A stretch of DNA of 47,172 nucleotides from Clostridiales bacterium (lineage in GTDB: Bacteria > Bacillota > Clostridia > Saccharofermentanales > Saccharofermentanaceae), in contig JAGCXQ010000002.1 of NCBI GenBank assembly GCA_017961235.1, forward strand, positions 1 through 47,172, read 5' to 3'. A program made the translations under genes and the position numbers. Below the pieces are notes generated by a model that saw only the letters and a program-made list of their open reading frames with translations, did no database searches and was not told the origin of the DNA. Positions 24,677 to 33,197 of this stretch are shown in pieces; position 1 is the first letter of the stretch; every line of letters begins with the position of its first letter.

Positions 24677-26188
24677 ATGAAAAAAGTAATTGCAAGTATT
24701 CTTTGCTTCACAATGTGCGCTGGAATGTTTGCTGGCTGTAAGAAGGACGAGAAAAAAGACGAGTCCCAGACCAGCGGCAACGGTGACACAACTGCTTCTG
24801 CAACAGAAGGCTCTTCTGCTGATAGCTCTGAGTCTGCTGACAGCAGCGAGACAGAGGCATCCAGTGAGGACACCACAACAGAAGTTACCACAGCTATTGA
24901 GAGCTACGGTACTGGTTCCATCGAGATCAACATGTTCGCGATGAGCCCTGAGGTTCCTGGCATGGTTAAGCGTTTCATGGCTGATAACCCGGACATGGCT
25001 TCCAAGTATAAGGTAACAGCTATGGTATCTGCTAACACAAACGGCGCTTACGTTACAAAGCTGAACGCTGCTCTGACAGCTGGCGGTGACGGTGCTCCGG
25101 ACATCTATGTTGCTGAGGCTGACTACATTCTGCCTTACACACAGGGTGACCTTTCCCAGCTCGCAGCTCCGTATGCTGACTTCATCGACAACGTTGATGG
25201 TAAGCTGAAGGATGCTCAGATCGCTCAGTACACAATCGATCTTGGTACTAACACAGACGGTAAGCTGGTTGCTCTTTGCTATCAGTGCACTGGTGGTGCT
25301 ATGATCTACTCTGCTTCCATCGCTAAGGAAGTTTTCGGTTCTGATGATCCGGCAGAGGTTAAGAAGGCTGTTGGCGGCGGATCCGGTTCTTGGGATACAT
25401 TCAAGAAGGCTGCTGCTCAGCTGAAGGAAAAGGGCTACGCTGCAGTAGCTGACTTCGGTGATCTTTGGAACGTAGCTGAGAAGGCTGCTACAACACCGTG
25501 GGTTGTTGACGGTAAGGTTAACATCGACCCGCAGAGAGATGCTTACATGGATCTCATCAAGGAAGCTTACGATAACAACTGGACCAACGAGACAGGTAAC
25601 TGGAACGACGCTTGGTACGCTGCTATGAACGGCGAGTCCAAGGATCCTAAGACAAACGAAACACGTAAGGTATTCGCTTTCTTCGGACCTGCATGGCTCA
25701 TCAACTACACAATGGGTGACCACTCTGCAAACACAAAGGGCGACTGGCGTGTATGTGAGTCTCCGGTAGGCTTCTGGTGGGGCGGTTCTTGGCTCTGCGT
25801 TAACAAGAAGGGCATCGAGAACGCTGATAAGAAGGAATTCCTTTCTAAGTTCGTTGAGTGGGTAACACTTGATTCTTCTGACACTGGTCTCCAGTATCTG
25901 TGGGCATCCGGTGCTATGAACGAGAACGGCACAAAGGATACAGTTGCTTCCTCTACAGTACTTGCTAAGGTTAAGGGCGACATGGCTCTCCTCGGCGGTC
26001 AGGATGCATTCCCGATCTTCATCGAAGCTACAAAGTTCGCTTCCTCTAAGTGTAAGTCTCTCCTGGATGATCAGCTCAATGGTGTATTCACAGACAACGC
26101 TGGTGACTATGCTCGTGGCAAGATCACTAAGGAAGAAGCTATCAACAACTTCAAGGATGCTTGCGCTGAGAAGGGTATCGAGATCTAA
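24677..26188 (+). CDS. Sugar ABC transporter substrate-binding lipoprotein
   Basis: A 503-residue family 1 extracellular solute-binding protein. Signal peptide with lipobox FAGC (C21), a Ser/Thr/Glu linker to about residue 75, then a MalE-like fold: VPGMVKRFMADNPD, GDGAPDIYVAEADYI, WDTFKKAAAQLKEKGY and a final EAINNFKDACAEKGIEI. The ligand is probably an oligosaccharide, judging by family and two MalF/MalG-type permeases downstream. GGAGGACG sets the start. Codon use (GCT, GGT, TCT, AAC, AAG) is like the ribosomal protein genes here, so expression is probably very high. A terminator-like hairpin after it would reduce permease expression. Confidence 0.92.
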   Translation: MKKVIASILCFTMCAGMFAGCKKDEKKDESQTSGNGDTTASATEGSSADSSESADSSETEASSEDTTTEVTTAIESYGTGSIEINMFAMSPEVPGMVKRFMADNPDMASKYKVTAMVSANTNGAYVTKLNAALTAGGDGAPDIYVAEADYILPYTQGDLSQLAAPYADFIDNVDGKLKDAQIAQYTIDLGTNTDGKLVALCYQCTGGAMIYSASIAKEVFGSDDPAEVKKAVGGGSGSWDTFKKAAAQLKEKGYAAVADFGDLWNVAEKAATTPWVVDGKVNIDPQRDAYMDLIKEAYDNNWTNETGNWNDAWYAAMNGESKDPKTNETRKVFAFFGPAWLINYTMGDHSANTKGDWRVCESPVGFWWGGSWLCVNKKGIENADKKEFLSKFVEWVTLDSSDTGLQYLWASGAMNENGTKDTVASSTVLAKVKGDMALLGGQDAFPIFIEATKFASSKCKSLLDDQLNGVFTDNAGDYARGKITKEEAINNFKDACAEKGIEI

Positions 26189-26247
26189 TTTAGACCTTGA
26201 GACTTAAACCTCGCATCAAGTGATTTGATGTAAACAATTAAAGATTC

Positions 26248-26289
26248 GGAGGCGGACGAAAGGGATTTCGCCGCCTCCTTTCTTTTTTA
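26248..26289 (+). terminator. Terminator/processing hairpin between binding protein and permeases
   Basis: The stem GGAGGCGG and CGAAA paired with TTTCG and CCGCCTCC is followed by TTTCTTTTTT. It lies inside the operon, so it probably acts as a partial terminator or mRNA stabiliser that keeps binding protein in excess. Confidence 0.85.
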
Positions 26290-26314
26290 TTAAAGTGAAC
26301 GGTGGTGTTAAATT

Positions 26315-27307
26315 TTGAAACGAAAAAAACTCGTTAGCTATTCAAAATACGGATACCTGTTTGCTATTCCATTCTTTGTTGCTTTTCTTATTTTCACACT
26401 TTACCCGATTATGTACACTTTGCTGATCGCTTTCACGAACCAGCAGGGTATCATGCCACCAAAGCTGAAAATTGCAAAGGATCCTCTTGCAAGCTTTAAG
26501 TATCTCTTTAAGCCGAGAGGAGCTACAGGAAAGATGAGTTATTTCCTGGACTCTCTGATCAACACGGCGAAGATTTGGATTATCAACTTTATTCCGCAGT
26601 TAACGCTCGCTCTTCTCCTTGCTGCATGGTTTACAGATAACCGTGTTAAGGTTAAGGGTCAGGGCTTCTATAAGGTAGTTTTCTACCTTCCTAATATCAT
26701 CACAGCAGCTACGATCGCTATCCTGTTCCGTACGCTGTTCGGATATCCTGCAGGATACCCGGTAAACGATATGCTCATTAAGATGGGTATCTTCAAGAAG
26801 GCTTTCTTCTTCTTGGATAATGGTATGGCATCACGAGGTATCGTTGAATTTATCCAATGCTGGCAGTGGTATGGTTCTACCATGATCACTCTTATCGCGG
26901 CCGTTATCGGTATCAACCCCGAGATCTTCGAGGCTGCTGAAATCGACGGTGCCGGCAGATGGAGAAAATTCTGGAATATCACACTTCCGAGTGTTCGTCC
27001 GATCATGCTGTTCACACTCGTAACATCTATGATCGGTGGTCTGTCCATGTTCGATATTCCGATGCTCTTTGGTGAAGGTAAGCAGAAACTGGGTCTCCAG
27101 ACGATCGCTATCTACATTTACCAGACAGCACTTAAGGATCCTTACATGTACAACCGTGCTGCAGCTGCAAGTATCATTCTCTTCCTCATCATTATGGTTA
27201 TCTCCATTTTCCTGTTCTGGCTCCTCAGAGATAAGGACGCTGCGAAACTGGCAAAGATGAAGAAGCAGGAAATGAAGCGTGCACGAGAACTAGGAAGGGG
27301 GTTGTAA
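26315..27307 (+). CDS. Sugar ABC transporter permease, MalF type
   Basis: A 330-residue inner-membrane permease with about six spans. It carries the EAA loop EIFEAAEIDGAGRWRKFWNI, which docks the ATPase, and a family start YLFAIPFFVAFLIFTLYPI. The start codon is TTG: no in-frame ATG or GTG precedes the first span, and GGTGG lies 8 bases upstream. It follows the binding protein and a hairpin and precedes the second permease by 3 bases. No ATP-binding gene is present, so a shared MsmX-type ATPase is probably used. Confidence 0.9.
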   Translation: MKRKKLVSYSKYGYLFAIPFFVAFLIFTLYPIMYTLLIAFTNQQGIMPPKLKIAKDPLASFKYLFKPRGATGKMSYFLDSLINTAKIWIINFIPQLTLALLLAAWFTDNRVKVKGQGFYKVVFYLPNIITAATIAILFRTLFGYPAGYPVNDMLIKMGIFKKAFFFLDNGMASRGIVEFIQCWQWYGSTMITLIAAVIGINPEIFEAAEIDGAGRWRKFWNITLPSVRPIMLFTLVTSMIGGLSMFDIPMLFGEGKQKLGLQTIAIYIYQTALKDPYMYNRAAAASIILFLIIMVISIFLFWLLRDKDAAKLAKMKKQEMKRARELGRGL

Positions 27308-27310
27308 TTC

Positions 27311-28180
27311 ATGGCATCAAATGACGTAGTTTTACACTCCAAGGCAAAGTCCGATATCGCATTTAAGACAGTAATCTATATTGTTTGTACGATTTTGGCA
27401 CTCTTAAGTCTTTTCCCGTTTATCATCATGTTGATCAACGCGACAAGATCTACTATTCAGATTCAGAACACGGCAGTATCTCTTGTTCCTGGTAAGGATC
27501 TTTTCAAGAATATCGACATTCTTGGTAAGAAAGAGACCTTCAAACCTCTCGTTGGTATGAAGAACTCCCTGATCATTTCTGTATCTGTTACAGTACTGAA
27601 CATTTACTTCTCCTGCTTAACAGCGTATGCGATCCATGCATATGACTGGAAGCTGAAGAAAGCGTTCTTCTCTTTGATCATTGGTATCATGTGCCTGCCG
27701 GGTACTGTTACTATGATCGGTTTCTACCGTGCATGCTATCAGCTGCACCTGACCGACAACAAGCTCATGCTTATCCTGCCGGCTATCGCAGCTCCGATGA
27801 CAGTATTCTTCATGAAGCAGTATCTCGAAGGTACTCTCTCGATGGATATCGTTGAGTCAGCACGTATCGACGGTGCGAGTGAGTTTAGAACATTTAACTC
27901 GATCGTACTTCCGATCATGAAACCAGCTATGGCTACACAGGCTATCTTCGCATTCGTAGGTTCCTGGAACAACTACTTCCTGCCGATGATCCTGTTCAAT
28001 AAGCCGAAGAACTACACCATGCCGATCATGGTAGCCTGCCTCAATGAGGATATCTACAAGACTGAGTTCGGTTGTATCTATCTCGGTCTCTCCATGACAG
28101 CACTTCCGCTTATCATCGTTTACCTGCTTCTCAGTAAGTACATCGTAAGCGGTATCGCTCTCGGTTCCGTTAAGGGTTAA
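27311..28180 (+). CDS. Sugar ABC transporter permease, MalG type
   Basis: A 289-residue partner permease with six spans and the EAA loop DIVESARIDGASEFRTFNSI followed by VLPIMKPA. The C-terminal end GIALGSVKG is typical of the MalG family. GGAAGGGG lies upstream. It is the last gene before a good terminator, so the operon is binding protein, MalF-type, MalG-type. Its substrate is probably the same oligosaccharide. Confidence 0.92.
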   Translation: MASNDVVLHSKAKSDIAFKTVIYIVCTILALLSLFPFIIMLINATRSTIQIQNTAVSLVPGKDLFKNIDILGKKETFKPLVGMKNSLIISVSVTVLNIYFSCLTAYAIHAYDWKLKKAFFSLIIGIMCLPGTVTMIGFYRACYQLHLTDNKLMLILPAIAAPMTVFFMKQYLEGTLSMDIVESARIDGASEFRTFNSIVLPIMKPAMATQAIFAFVGSWNNYFLPMILFNKPKNYTMPIMVACLNEDIYKTEFGCIYLGLSMTALPLIIVYLLLSKYIVSGIALGSVKG

Positions 28181-28230
28181 TCCTCATCACAGAACCGTTC
28201 TAATAAAGAGCGGAAAACACATGGTAATCA

Positions 28231-28272
28231 AAGTCCCCTTTGTGATTCATTCACGAAGGGGACTTCTTTTTG
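28231..28272 (+). terminator. Terminator of the sugar importer operon
   Basis: AAGTCCCCTT and GTGA pair with TCAC and AAGGGGACTT, followed by CTTTTTG. The hairpin is symmetrical enough to serve the converging AraC gene as well. Confidence 0.85.
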
Positions 28273-28334
28273 CTTTACTGAATGTTTTCTTATAGTGGTG
28301 AAATAGTTACTTATGGAAAAGCACTTGCGCCGGA

Positions 28335-29507
28335 TCAGTACTCGTCTTCGAAATCGAAATCGGATCCCGTCGTGAAGACCGAGTGCGGTATCGGATGAGA
28401 TTCCGGATGTGTCAGTGCTTTTGCCTCCGGGAAATCCGGGTCGGAGATCCGGCGGGGGATGCTGTGAGATATCTCGGAAGAAGCATCGGAGGAACCTTCC
28501 GGGGAGGCTTCCGATCCTTGGGATGGAAGTTCAGAAGGTAAAGCAGCACGAGAGGCTTTATTGGCCTGCTGTGTCTGGCGGTATTCCGAAGGAGTCATAC
28601 CGGTAGCATTTCTGAAGCTTCTCGTAAAACTGGTCAGGTTGTTAAAACCGGTCTGGAAAGCGATCTCTGTGACTGTGGAGGATGTATCCGACAGAAGGAT
28701 CCGTGCCGCCTGCATACGCCGGTGCATGAGATAGTCCGCAAAAGTGACATCCGTGTAGTCCTTGAAAAGACGTGAGAAATGATACTTCGAGAATCCGGCG
28801 AAATCAGCGGCCCACTCGAGCGTAATTTCCTCCATGTAGTGCGAGTTAATATGATTGATGAGTGATCTGAATTTCTCATATTTACTCTTCGTTTTATCAT
28901 CCTCGGTACGGATCGGGGCAAACTGGGGATTGATCGATGCGAGCAGGCTGAATATCTCGAGAAGCTTGGCATAGATCGGCATCTCCAGGACCATGTTCGT
29001 GTACATGAAGTACTGGTCGTTGATCGACATGAAGGCAGAGTATATCTTTCCATACACCTGCGTGAACGCCGCCTCGTTGATCACGCGCGGCTCGCTGAAG
29101 AAATCCGTCAGGAAAGAAAACTCATAGAGATCCTTAATAAAGTCGATGGCGAAGAGATAGATAAAACGGCATCCCTCATTCTGACACTCGATCTCATGGA
29201 GCATGCCCGGCGGCATGAAGAGGATATCTCCCGGATTGATCACATAGCTCTTACCATTCGCGATATATTTATACTCATTCTCGATCGGGATACAGATCTC
29301 CAGGACATTGTGCTTGTGCTGGGAATAGTTTCCGAACTGGTTGTTATACCAGATACGCATATTCGTATCCGGGACAAGATCGACATCCTCATCTTCGCCG
29401 TGAAGCACGCGCTTACTGAAGCTACGGACCGGCTGGCTGTAGATCAAGGGAGTGGAACCATCATATTCGGAATGTAATCCGTGGTTTTTCAGGATATCTT
29501 CATTCAT
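28335..29507 (-). CDS. AraC-family transcription regulator with extra C-terminal tail
   Basis: A 390-residue regulator. Residues about 60-130 form a cupin sensor (HKHNVLEICIP, INPGDILFMPPGMLHEI). Residues about 215-312 form the two helix-turn-helix motifs of AraC proteins (EWAADFAGFSKYHFSRLFKDYT and VTEIAFQTGFNNLTSFTRSFRNATGMTPSEYR). After the HTH, where most AraC proteins end, there are about 75 more residues, disordered and rich in Ser, Pro and acidic residues. It converges on the sugar importer and is a natural candidate regulator for it; the ligand is unknown. An upstream radical SAM gene lies 58 bases away on the same strand. Confidence 0.9.
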   Translation of the reverse strand: MNEDILKNHGLHSEYDGSTPLIYSQPVRSFSKRVLHGEDEDVDLVPDTNMRIWYNNQFGNYSQHKHNVLEICIPIENEYKYIANGKSYVINPGDILFMPPGMLHEIECQNEGCRFIYLFAIDFIKDLYEFSFLTDFFSEPRVINEAAFTQVYGKIYSAFMSINDQYFMYTNMVLEMPIYAKLLEIFSLLASINPQFAPIRTEDDKTKSKYEKFRSLINHINSHYMEEITLEWAADFAGFSKYHFSRLFKDYTDVTFADYLMHRRMQAARILLSDTSSTVTEIAFQTGFNNLTSFTRSFRNATGMTPSEYRQTQQANKASRAALPSELPSQGSEASPEGSSDASSEISHSIPRRISDPDFPEAKALTHPESHPIPHSVFTTGSDFDFEDEY

Positions 29508-29565
29508 AGCAACAGTATATCAGATTCTTTCAAGTGTTGTGACGCACAGGTGGAATATAGAAAGC

Positions 29566-30558
29566 TCACTCGAAGTCAGGGATGAAGCTCTCGGAGACGG
29601 TGCCGCCTTCCTGAATGAAGGCATTCTCCTGCCCCAAGAGCGAAAGGTGATCGACCATGGCGCGGTAATGCTCCGGCGGAAGCGGCCGGGAAAGTTCTTC
29701 CGGCACACCCGGCATAGGTGTGTACTGGTTCATCAGGCTGATCGTGATGCGGTTACCGTACGTCTCACAGAGATAGTCAAGGACATGCTTACTGTCGAAG
29801 AGCAGCCCCGGGAGCATGAGGTGACGGACGATGACACCTTTTTTCATAAGACCATTTTCATCAAAGACCTGCTCCGGACACTGGCGGACCATCTCGGCGA
29901 TAGCTTTTTTCGCACGTTCGAAATAGTCCGGCGCGTGCGAGTACTTCGCACTGATCTTTTCGGAGAAGTACTTCATATCCGGAAGGTAGATATCGATCGT
30001 TCCTTCGAGCGAACGGATCGTCTCGGCGCTCTCATAGCCGCCACAGTTAAACAGAGTCGGAATGGAGAGTCCTTTTTCACGGGCGAGCCGGACACCCTCG
30101 ATAATGTGCGGGACGAAATGTGTGCCGGTCACGAAGTTGATGTTGTTGGCGCCCTGTGCCTGAAGATCAAGCATCGCATTTGCAAATTCTTCGATGGAAT
30201 AGACGCGGCCGGAGCGCTCGTAGGGATCGGAAGAAGCCACTTCATCTGTATTGGTGGCGCTTGCATCAGGGACGGAAGAAGGAAGCGTCTTTCTTCGGGA
30301 GATCTCATGATTCTGGCAGAAGACACAGCCCAGGCTGCATCCGGTAAAGAAGATCGTGCCGGAACCCGTGGTTCCTGAGATGCAGGGCTCTTCCCACATG
30401 TGAAGTCCGACCCTCGAGATCCGAAGCTCGGAGGTCATCTCGCAAAAACCGGACCGGGCCGTCCTATCGACACCGCAGTTTCTGGGACAAAGACGGCATT
30501 CCCGATAGGCAGAAGTGCTTTTTGAGCAGAATTCCACGAAAAAGTAGCTCCTTTTCAT
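29566..30558 (-). CDS. Radical SAM protein, pyruvate formate-lyase activase-like
   Basis: A 330-residue radical SAM protein of the PflX/COG1313 type. An N-terminal cysteine group (C21, C24, C28, C39; CRLCPRNCGVDRTARSGFC) precedes the SAM-cluster motif C74-x3-C78-x2-C81 (FTGCSLGCVFCQN). These proteins resemble PFL-activating enzymes, but their substrates are unknown and no glycyl radical enzyme is nearby. A Ser/Asp-rich insertion of about 25 residues (about 92-117) is unusual. It is divergent from purF, with the start regions about 80 bases apart. One AAAAGCAC word lies within its first 45 coding bases. Confidence 0.85.
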   Translation of the reverse strand: MKRSYFFVEFCSKSTSAYRECRLCPRNCGVDRTARSGFCEMTSELRISRVGLHMWEEPCISGTTGSGTIFFTGCSLGCVFCQNHEISRRKTLPSSVPDASATNTDEVASSDPYERSGRVYSIEEFANAMLDLQAQGANNINFVTGTHFVPHIIEGVRLAREKGLSIPTLFNCGGYESAETIRSLEGTIDIYLPDMKYFSEKISAKYSHAPDYFERAKKAIAEMVRQCPEQVFDENGLMKKGVIVRHLMLPGLLFDSKHVLDYLCETYGNRITISLMNQYTPMPGVPEELSRPLPPEHYRAMVDHLSLLGQENAFIQEGGTVSESFIPDFE

Positions 30559-30581
30559 TCATTTCTTATCAGTATATCGCA

Positions 30582-30611
30582 TTGACAGGAAAAAGAGTGA
30601 TTTCATACAAT
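30582..30611 (+). promoter_or_regulatory. Promoter of purF
   Basis: TTGACA (30582-30587), an 18-base spacer and TACAAT (30606-30611), 27 bases before the start. There is no room for a purine riboswitch; a PurR-type operator is not evident. Confidence 0.7.
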
Positions 30612-30638
30612 AATCTCGAAAAGGAAGGTGATGTCAGC

Positions 30639-32036
30639 ATGATCGGTTCCCGACATGAAGAATGCGGTGTTTTCGGTATTTTTGACCGCGATGGTCTTCG
30701 GATCGCGCCGCTGGTGTATTATGGACTTTTTGCGCTACAGCACAGAGGTCAGGAGAGCTGCGGCATCGCCATCAATAACGACGGCTGGATCCGCTGCCAG
30801 AAGAATATGGGACTGGTCAGCGAGGTCTTTACCCATGAGATGCTTGATTCGCTCGAAGGCACGATCGCTATCGGACATGTACGCTACTCGACGACCGGTG
30901 CGAGCGTCCTCAGTAATACCCAGCCGCTGGTCACCCAGTATGTAAAAGGAACACTCTCACTGGCACATAACGGCAATCTCACGAATGCCATTTCCCTTAG
31001 AAAAGCACTGGAAGAGGAAGGTGCATTTTTCCAGACAACGGTGGACTCGGAGATCATTGCATATCTTGTTGCGAAAGAAAGAACGCGTACACCTTCTGTC
31101 GAAGCTGCGGTGGAAGAAACGATGAAGCAGATCCAGGGCGGCTATGCGCTTCTGGTCATGAGCCCGAAGAAACTGATCGCCGCGAGAGATCCATATGGCT
31201 TTAAGCCGCTTTGTATGGGGAAAATCGGCAACTCCTATGTGTTCGCATCCGAGACATGCGCACTTGATGCGGTCGGTGCGAAGTACGAGCGGGACGTCGA
31301 GCCGGGCGAGATCATCGTGTGCGATGATAACGGCATCCGCTCGATCCGCACACACTGCAGCGGTATCTGTAAGATGTGCATCTTCGAATATATCTACTTT
31401 GCCCGTCCGGACAGCCGGATCGACGGCAAGAGCGTCTATGAAGCCAGACTTCAGGCCGGAAGGCTCCTGTGCCGCCAGCATCCGGTAGAAGCAGACGTGG
31501 TCATCGGAGTACCGGAATCGGGGCTCGACGCGGCCAGTGGTTTTGCCGAGGAATCCGGAATACCGGTGGCAAGAGGCTTCATGAAGAATAACTATATCGG
31601 AAGAACATTCATTAAGCCTGAGCAGGGCCAGCGGCAGGAAGCCGTACATATCAAGCTCAATCCGGTAAGAGAGGCCGTCCGAGGCAAGCGCGTCGTGCTG
31701 ATCGATGACTCGATCGTTCGTGGTACCACGATGGCAAATATCGTGAAGATGCTTCGCGATGCAGGCGCTACCGAGGTGCATGTGCGGATCAGTTCGCCGC
31801 CGTTTATCTCTCCGTGTTATTATGGTACTGATGTACCGAGCTGTGACATGCTGATCGCATGCCAGCATACGATCCCGGAGATCTGCGGGATCCTGGGCGC
31901 TGATTCTCTCGGCTATCTCGAGGTGAGCTCGCTCGGCGACCTGATCGGTGATACGGAGCATGCTTTCTGCGATGCGTGCTTCACGGGAAATTATCCGAAC
32001 GCGGAGACCGGCATCGACATGATGAAGGAGAACTGA
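30639..32036 (+). CDS. purF: Amidophosphoribosyltransferase
   Basis: The first committed enzyme of purine synthesis, making phosphoribosylamine from PRPP and glutamine. The 465-residue protein begins with an eight-residue propeptide before C9 (EECGVFGIF), the Ntn-hydrolase nucleophile exposed after processing. The PRPP loop VVLIDDSIVRGTT and cysteines of an iron-sulphur cluster (CSGICKMCIFEY; CDACFTGNYP) mark the B. subtilis-like class. AAGGAAGG and ATG at 30639 are preferred over upstream in-frame codons. It stands apart from other pur genes and is followed after one base by a HAD-GNAT gene. Confidence 0.96.
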   Translation: MIGSRHEECGVFGIFDRDGLRIAPLVYYGLFALQHRGQESCGIAINNDGWIRCQKNMGLVSEVFTHEMLDSLEGTIAIGHVRYSTTGASVLSNTQPLVTQYVKGTLSLAHNGNLTNAISLRKALEEEGAFFQTTVDSEIIAYLVAKERTRTPSVEAAVEETMKQIQGGYALLVMSPKKLIAARDPYGFKPLCMGKIGNSYVFASETCALDAVGAKYERDVEPGEIIVCDDNGIRSIRTHCSGICKMCIFEYIYFARPDSRIDGKSVYEARLQAGRLLCRQHPVEADVVIGVPESGLDAASGFAEESGIPVARGFMKNNYIGRTFIKPEQGQRQEAVHIKLNPVREAVRGKRVVLIDDSIVRGTTMANIVKMLRDAGATEVHVRISSPPFISPCYYGTDVPSCDMLIACQHTIPEICGILGADSLGYLEVSSLGDLIGDTEHAFCDACFTGNYPNAETGIDMMKEN

Positions 32037-32037
32037 C

Positions 32038-33183
32038 ATGATATCTGCAGTGATTTTCGATATGGACGGGGTGCTTCTTGATAGCGAACCGTACCACGAC
32101 CAGACCACGACATCGATCCTCGAGAGCTACGGCGCCAAGGGCGCCTATGAAGCGATCCGTCCGTATGTCGGGAGGTCCTCGGAAGATCTGTGGGCGGCCA
32201 TGAAGGCCAAGTACGATATTAAAGCGTCTGTGGAAGACCTGATCGAGCTTCAGTGGAAGAAAAATGTCGCCGGTATCCCGGACTCGGGTCTGGAAAGATC
32301 CGAAGGACTTACGGAACTTCTCGAATTCTGCCATGAAAAGGGCATCCATATCGCCGTGGCATCGTCTTCGCGCCGGGATTATGTGGAGGCGGTCTTTGAC
32401 CACCTGAATCTCTGGCCCTATGTCGAAGTATTCGCCACAGGCGATGAAGTCGAAAACGGCAAACCCATGCCGGATATCTTCCTTCTGGCGGCCACAAGAC
32501 TCGATGTCGATCCGGAGAGATGCCTCGTTATCGAAGACAGTACCGCAGGCGTACAGGCCGGACGTATGGCCGGTATGTACACGATCGGTTACGATAATCC
32601 GACGTCCGGCGGACAGAATGTAAATGCCGCGGATGTCGTCATCAAATCCCTAAGCGAAGTGCCGAAGATCATTGAGCAGCTCTCGGAAGTAAAAGTTCTG
32701 CCGGTAACGAATCCGACCCGAAAGATGGCGGTGGCATCCCTCGCGCAGATCATCTGGAATGAGCATTTCCCGAAGATCATCTCGCAGGAGCAGATCAACT
32801 ACATGGTCGAGAAATACCAGAGCATGCCGGCGATCGATAAGGCGATCACGGAAGATAATTACAAGTATTTCCTGCTGATCCTTGGCGATACGCCGATCGG
32901 CTACTGCGGTGTCGTGCCGGAAGAAGACGACGCACTGCTCCTGAGCAAACTCTATCTCATGAAGCCCTTTAGAGGACAGCGCCGGAGCATAGTGCTTTTC
33001 GATGAGGCAGAGCGTGTGGCGCGCGAAATGGGCAAGAAGAAACTGCGTCTTTATGTAAATAAGAGAAACTATACTCCGCTCCGTGTATATCTGCGCCGCG
33101 GTTTCCGTATCGTGGAAGAAAAGAAGACGGATATCGGAGAGGGATTCATCTGCGATGATTTCATGATGGAAAAAGAACTCTGA
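32038..33183 (+). CDS. HAD phosphatase fused to GNAT acetyltransferase
   Basis: A 381-residue two-domain protein. Residues 1-215 are a HAD hydrolase of the beta-phosphoglucomutase/GPH type with D8 and D10 in FDMDGVLLDSEP, the second motif VASSSRRDYVEAV, and VIEDSTAGVQAGRMAGM. Residues about 225-381 look like a GNAT N-acetyltransferase, with KLYLMKPFRGQRRSIVLFDEA resembling motif A and LRLYVNKRNYTPLRVYLRRGF the C-terminal part. There is no stop or frameshift between them. It begins one base after purF, so it is probably co-expressed. Substrate is unknown: HAD partners are often sugar phosphates, GNAT targets cannot be inferred. Confidence 0.87.
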   Translation: MISAVIFDMDGVLLDSEPYHDQTTTSILESYGAKGAYEAIRPYVGRSSEDLWAAMKAKYDIKASVEDLIELQWKKNVAGIPDSGLERSEGLTELLEFCHEKGIHIAVASSSRRDYVEAVFDHLNLWPYVEVFATGDEVENGKPMPDIFLLAATRLDVDPERCLVIEDSTAGVQAGRMAGMYTIGYDNPTSGGQNVNAADVVIKSLSEVPKIIEQLSEVKVLPVTNPTRKMAVASLAQIIWNEHFPKIISQEQINYMVEKYQSMPAIDKAITEDNYKYFLLILGDTPIGYCGVVPEEDDALLLSKLYLMKPFRGQRRSIVLFDEAERVAREMGKKKLRLYVNKRNYTPLRVYLRRGFRIVEEKKTDIGEGFICDDFMMEKEL

Positions 33184-33197
33184 GAGGAGGCTTCTTT

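Noticed and set aside
29514..29522. TGATATACT as promoter of the AraC gene
   Set aside because: The -10 is so near the start codon at 29507 that the mRNA would be leaderless. It may be real if translation starts further in, but I cannot support it.
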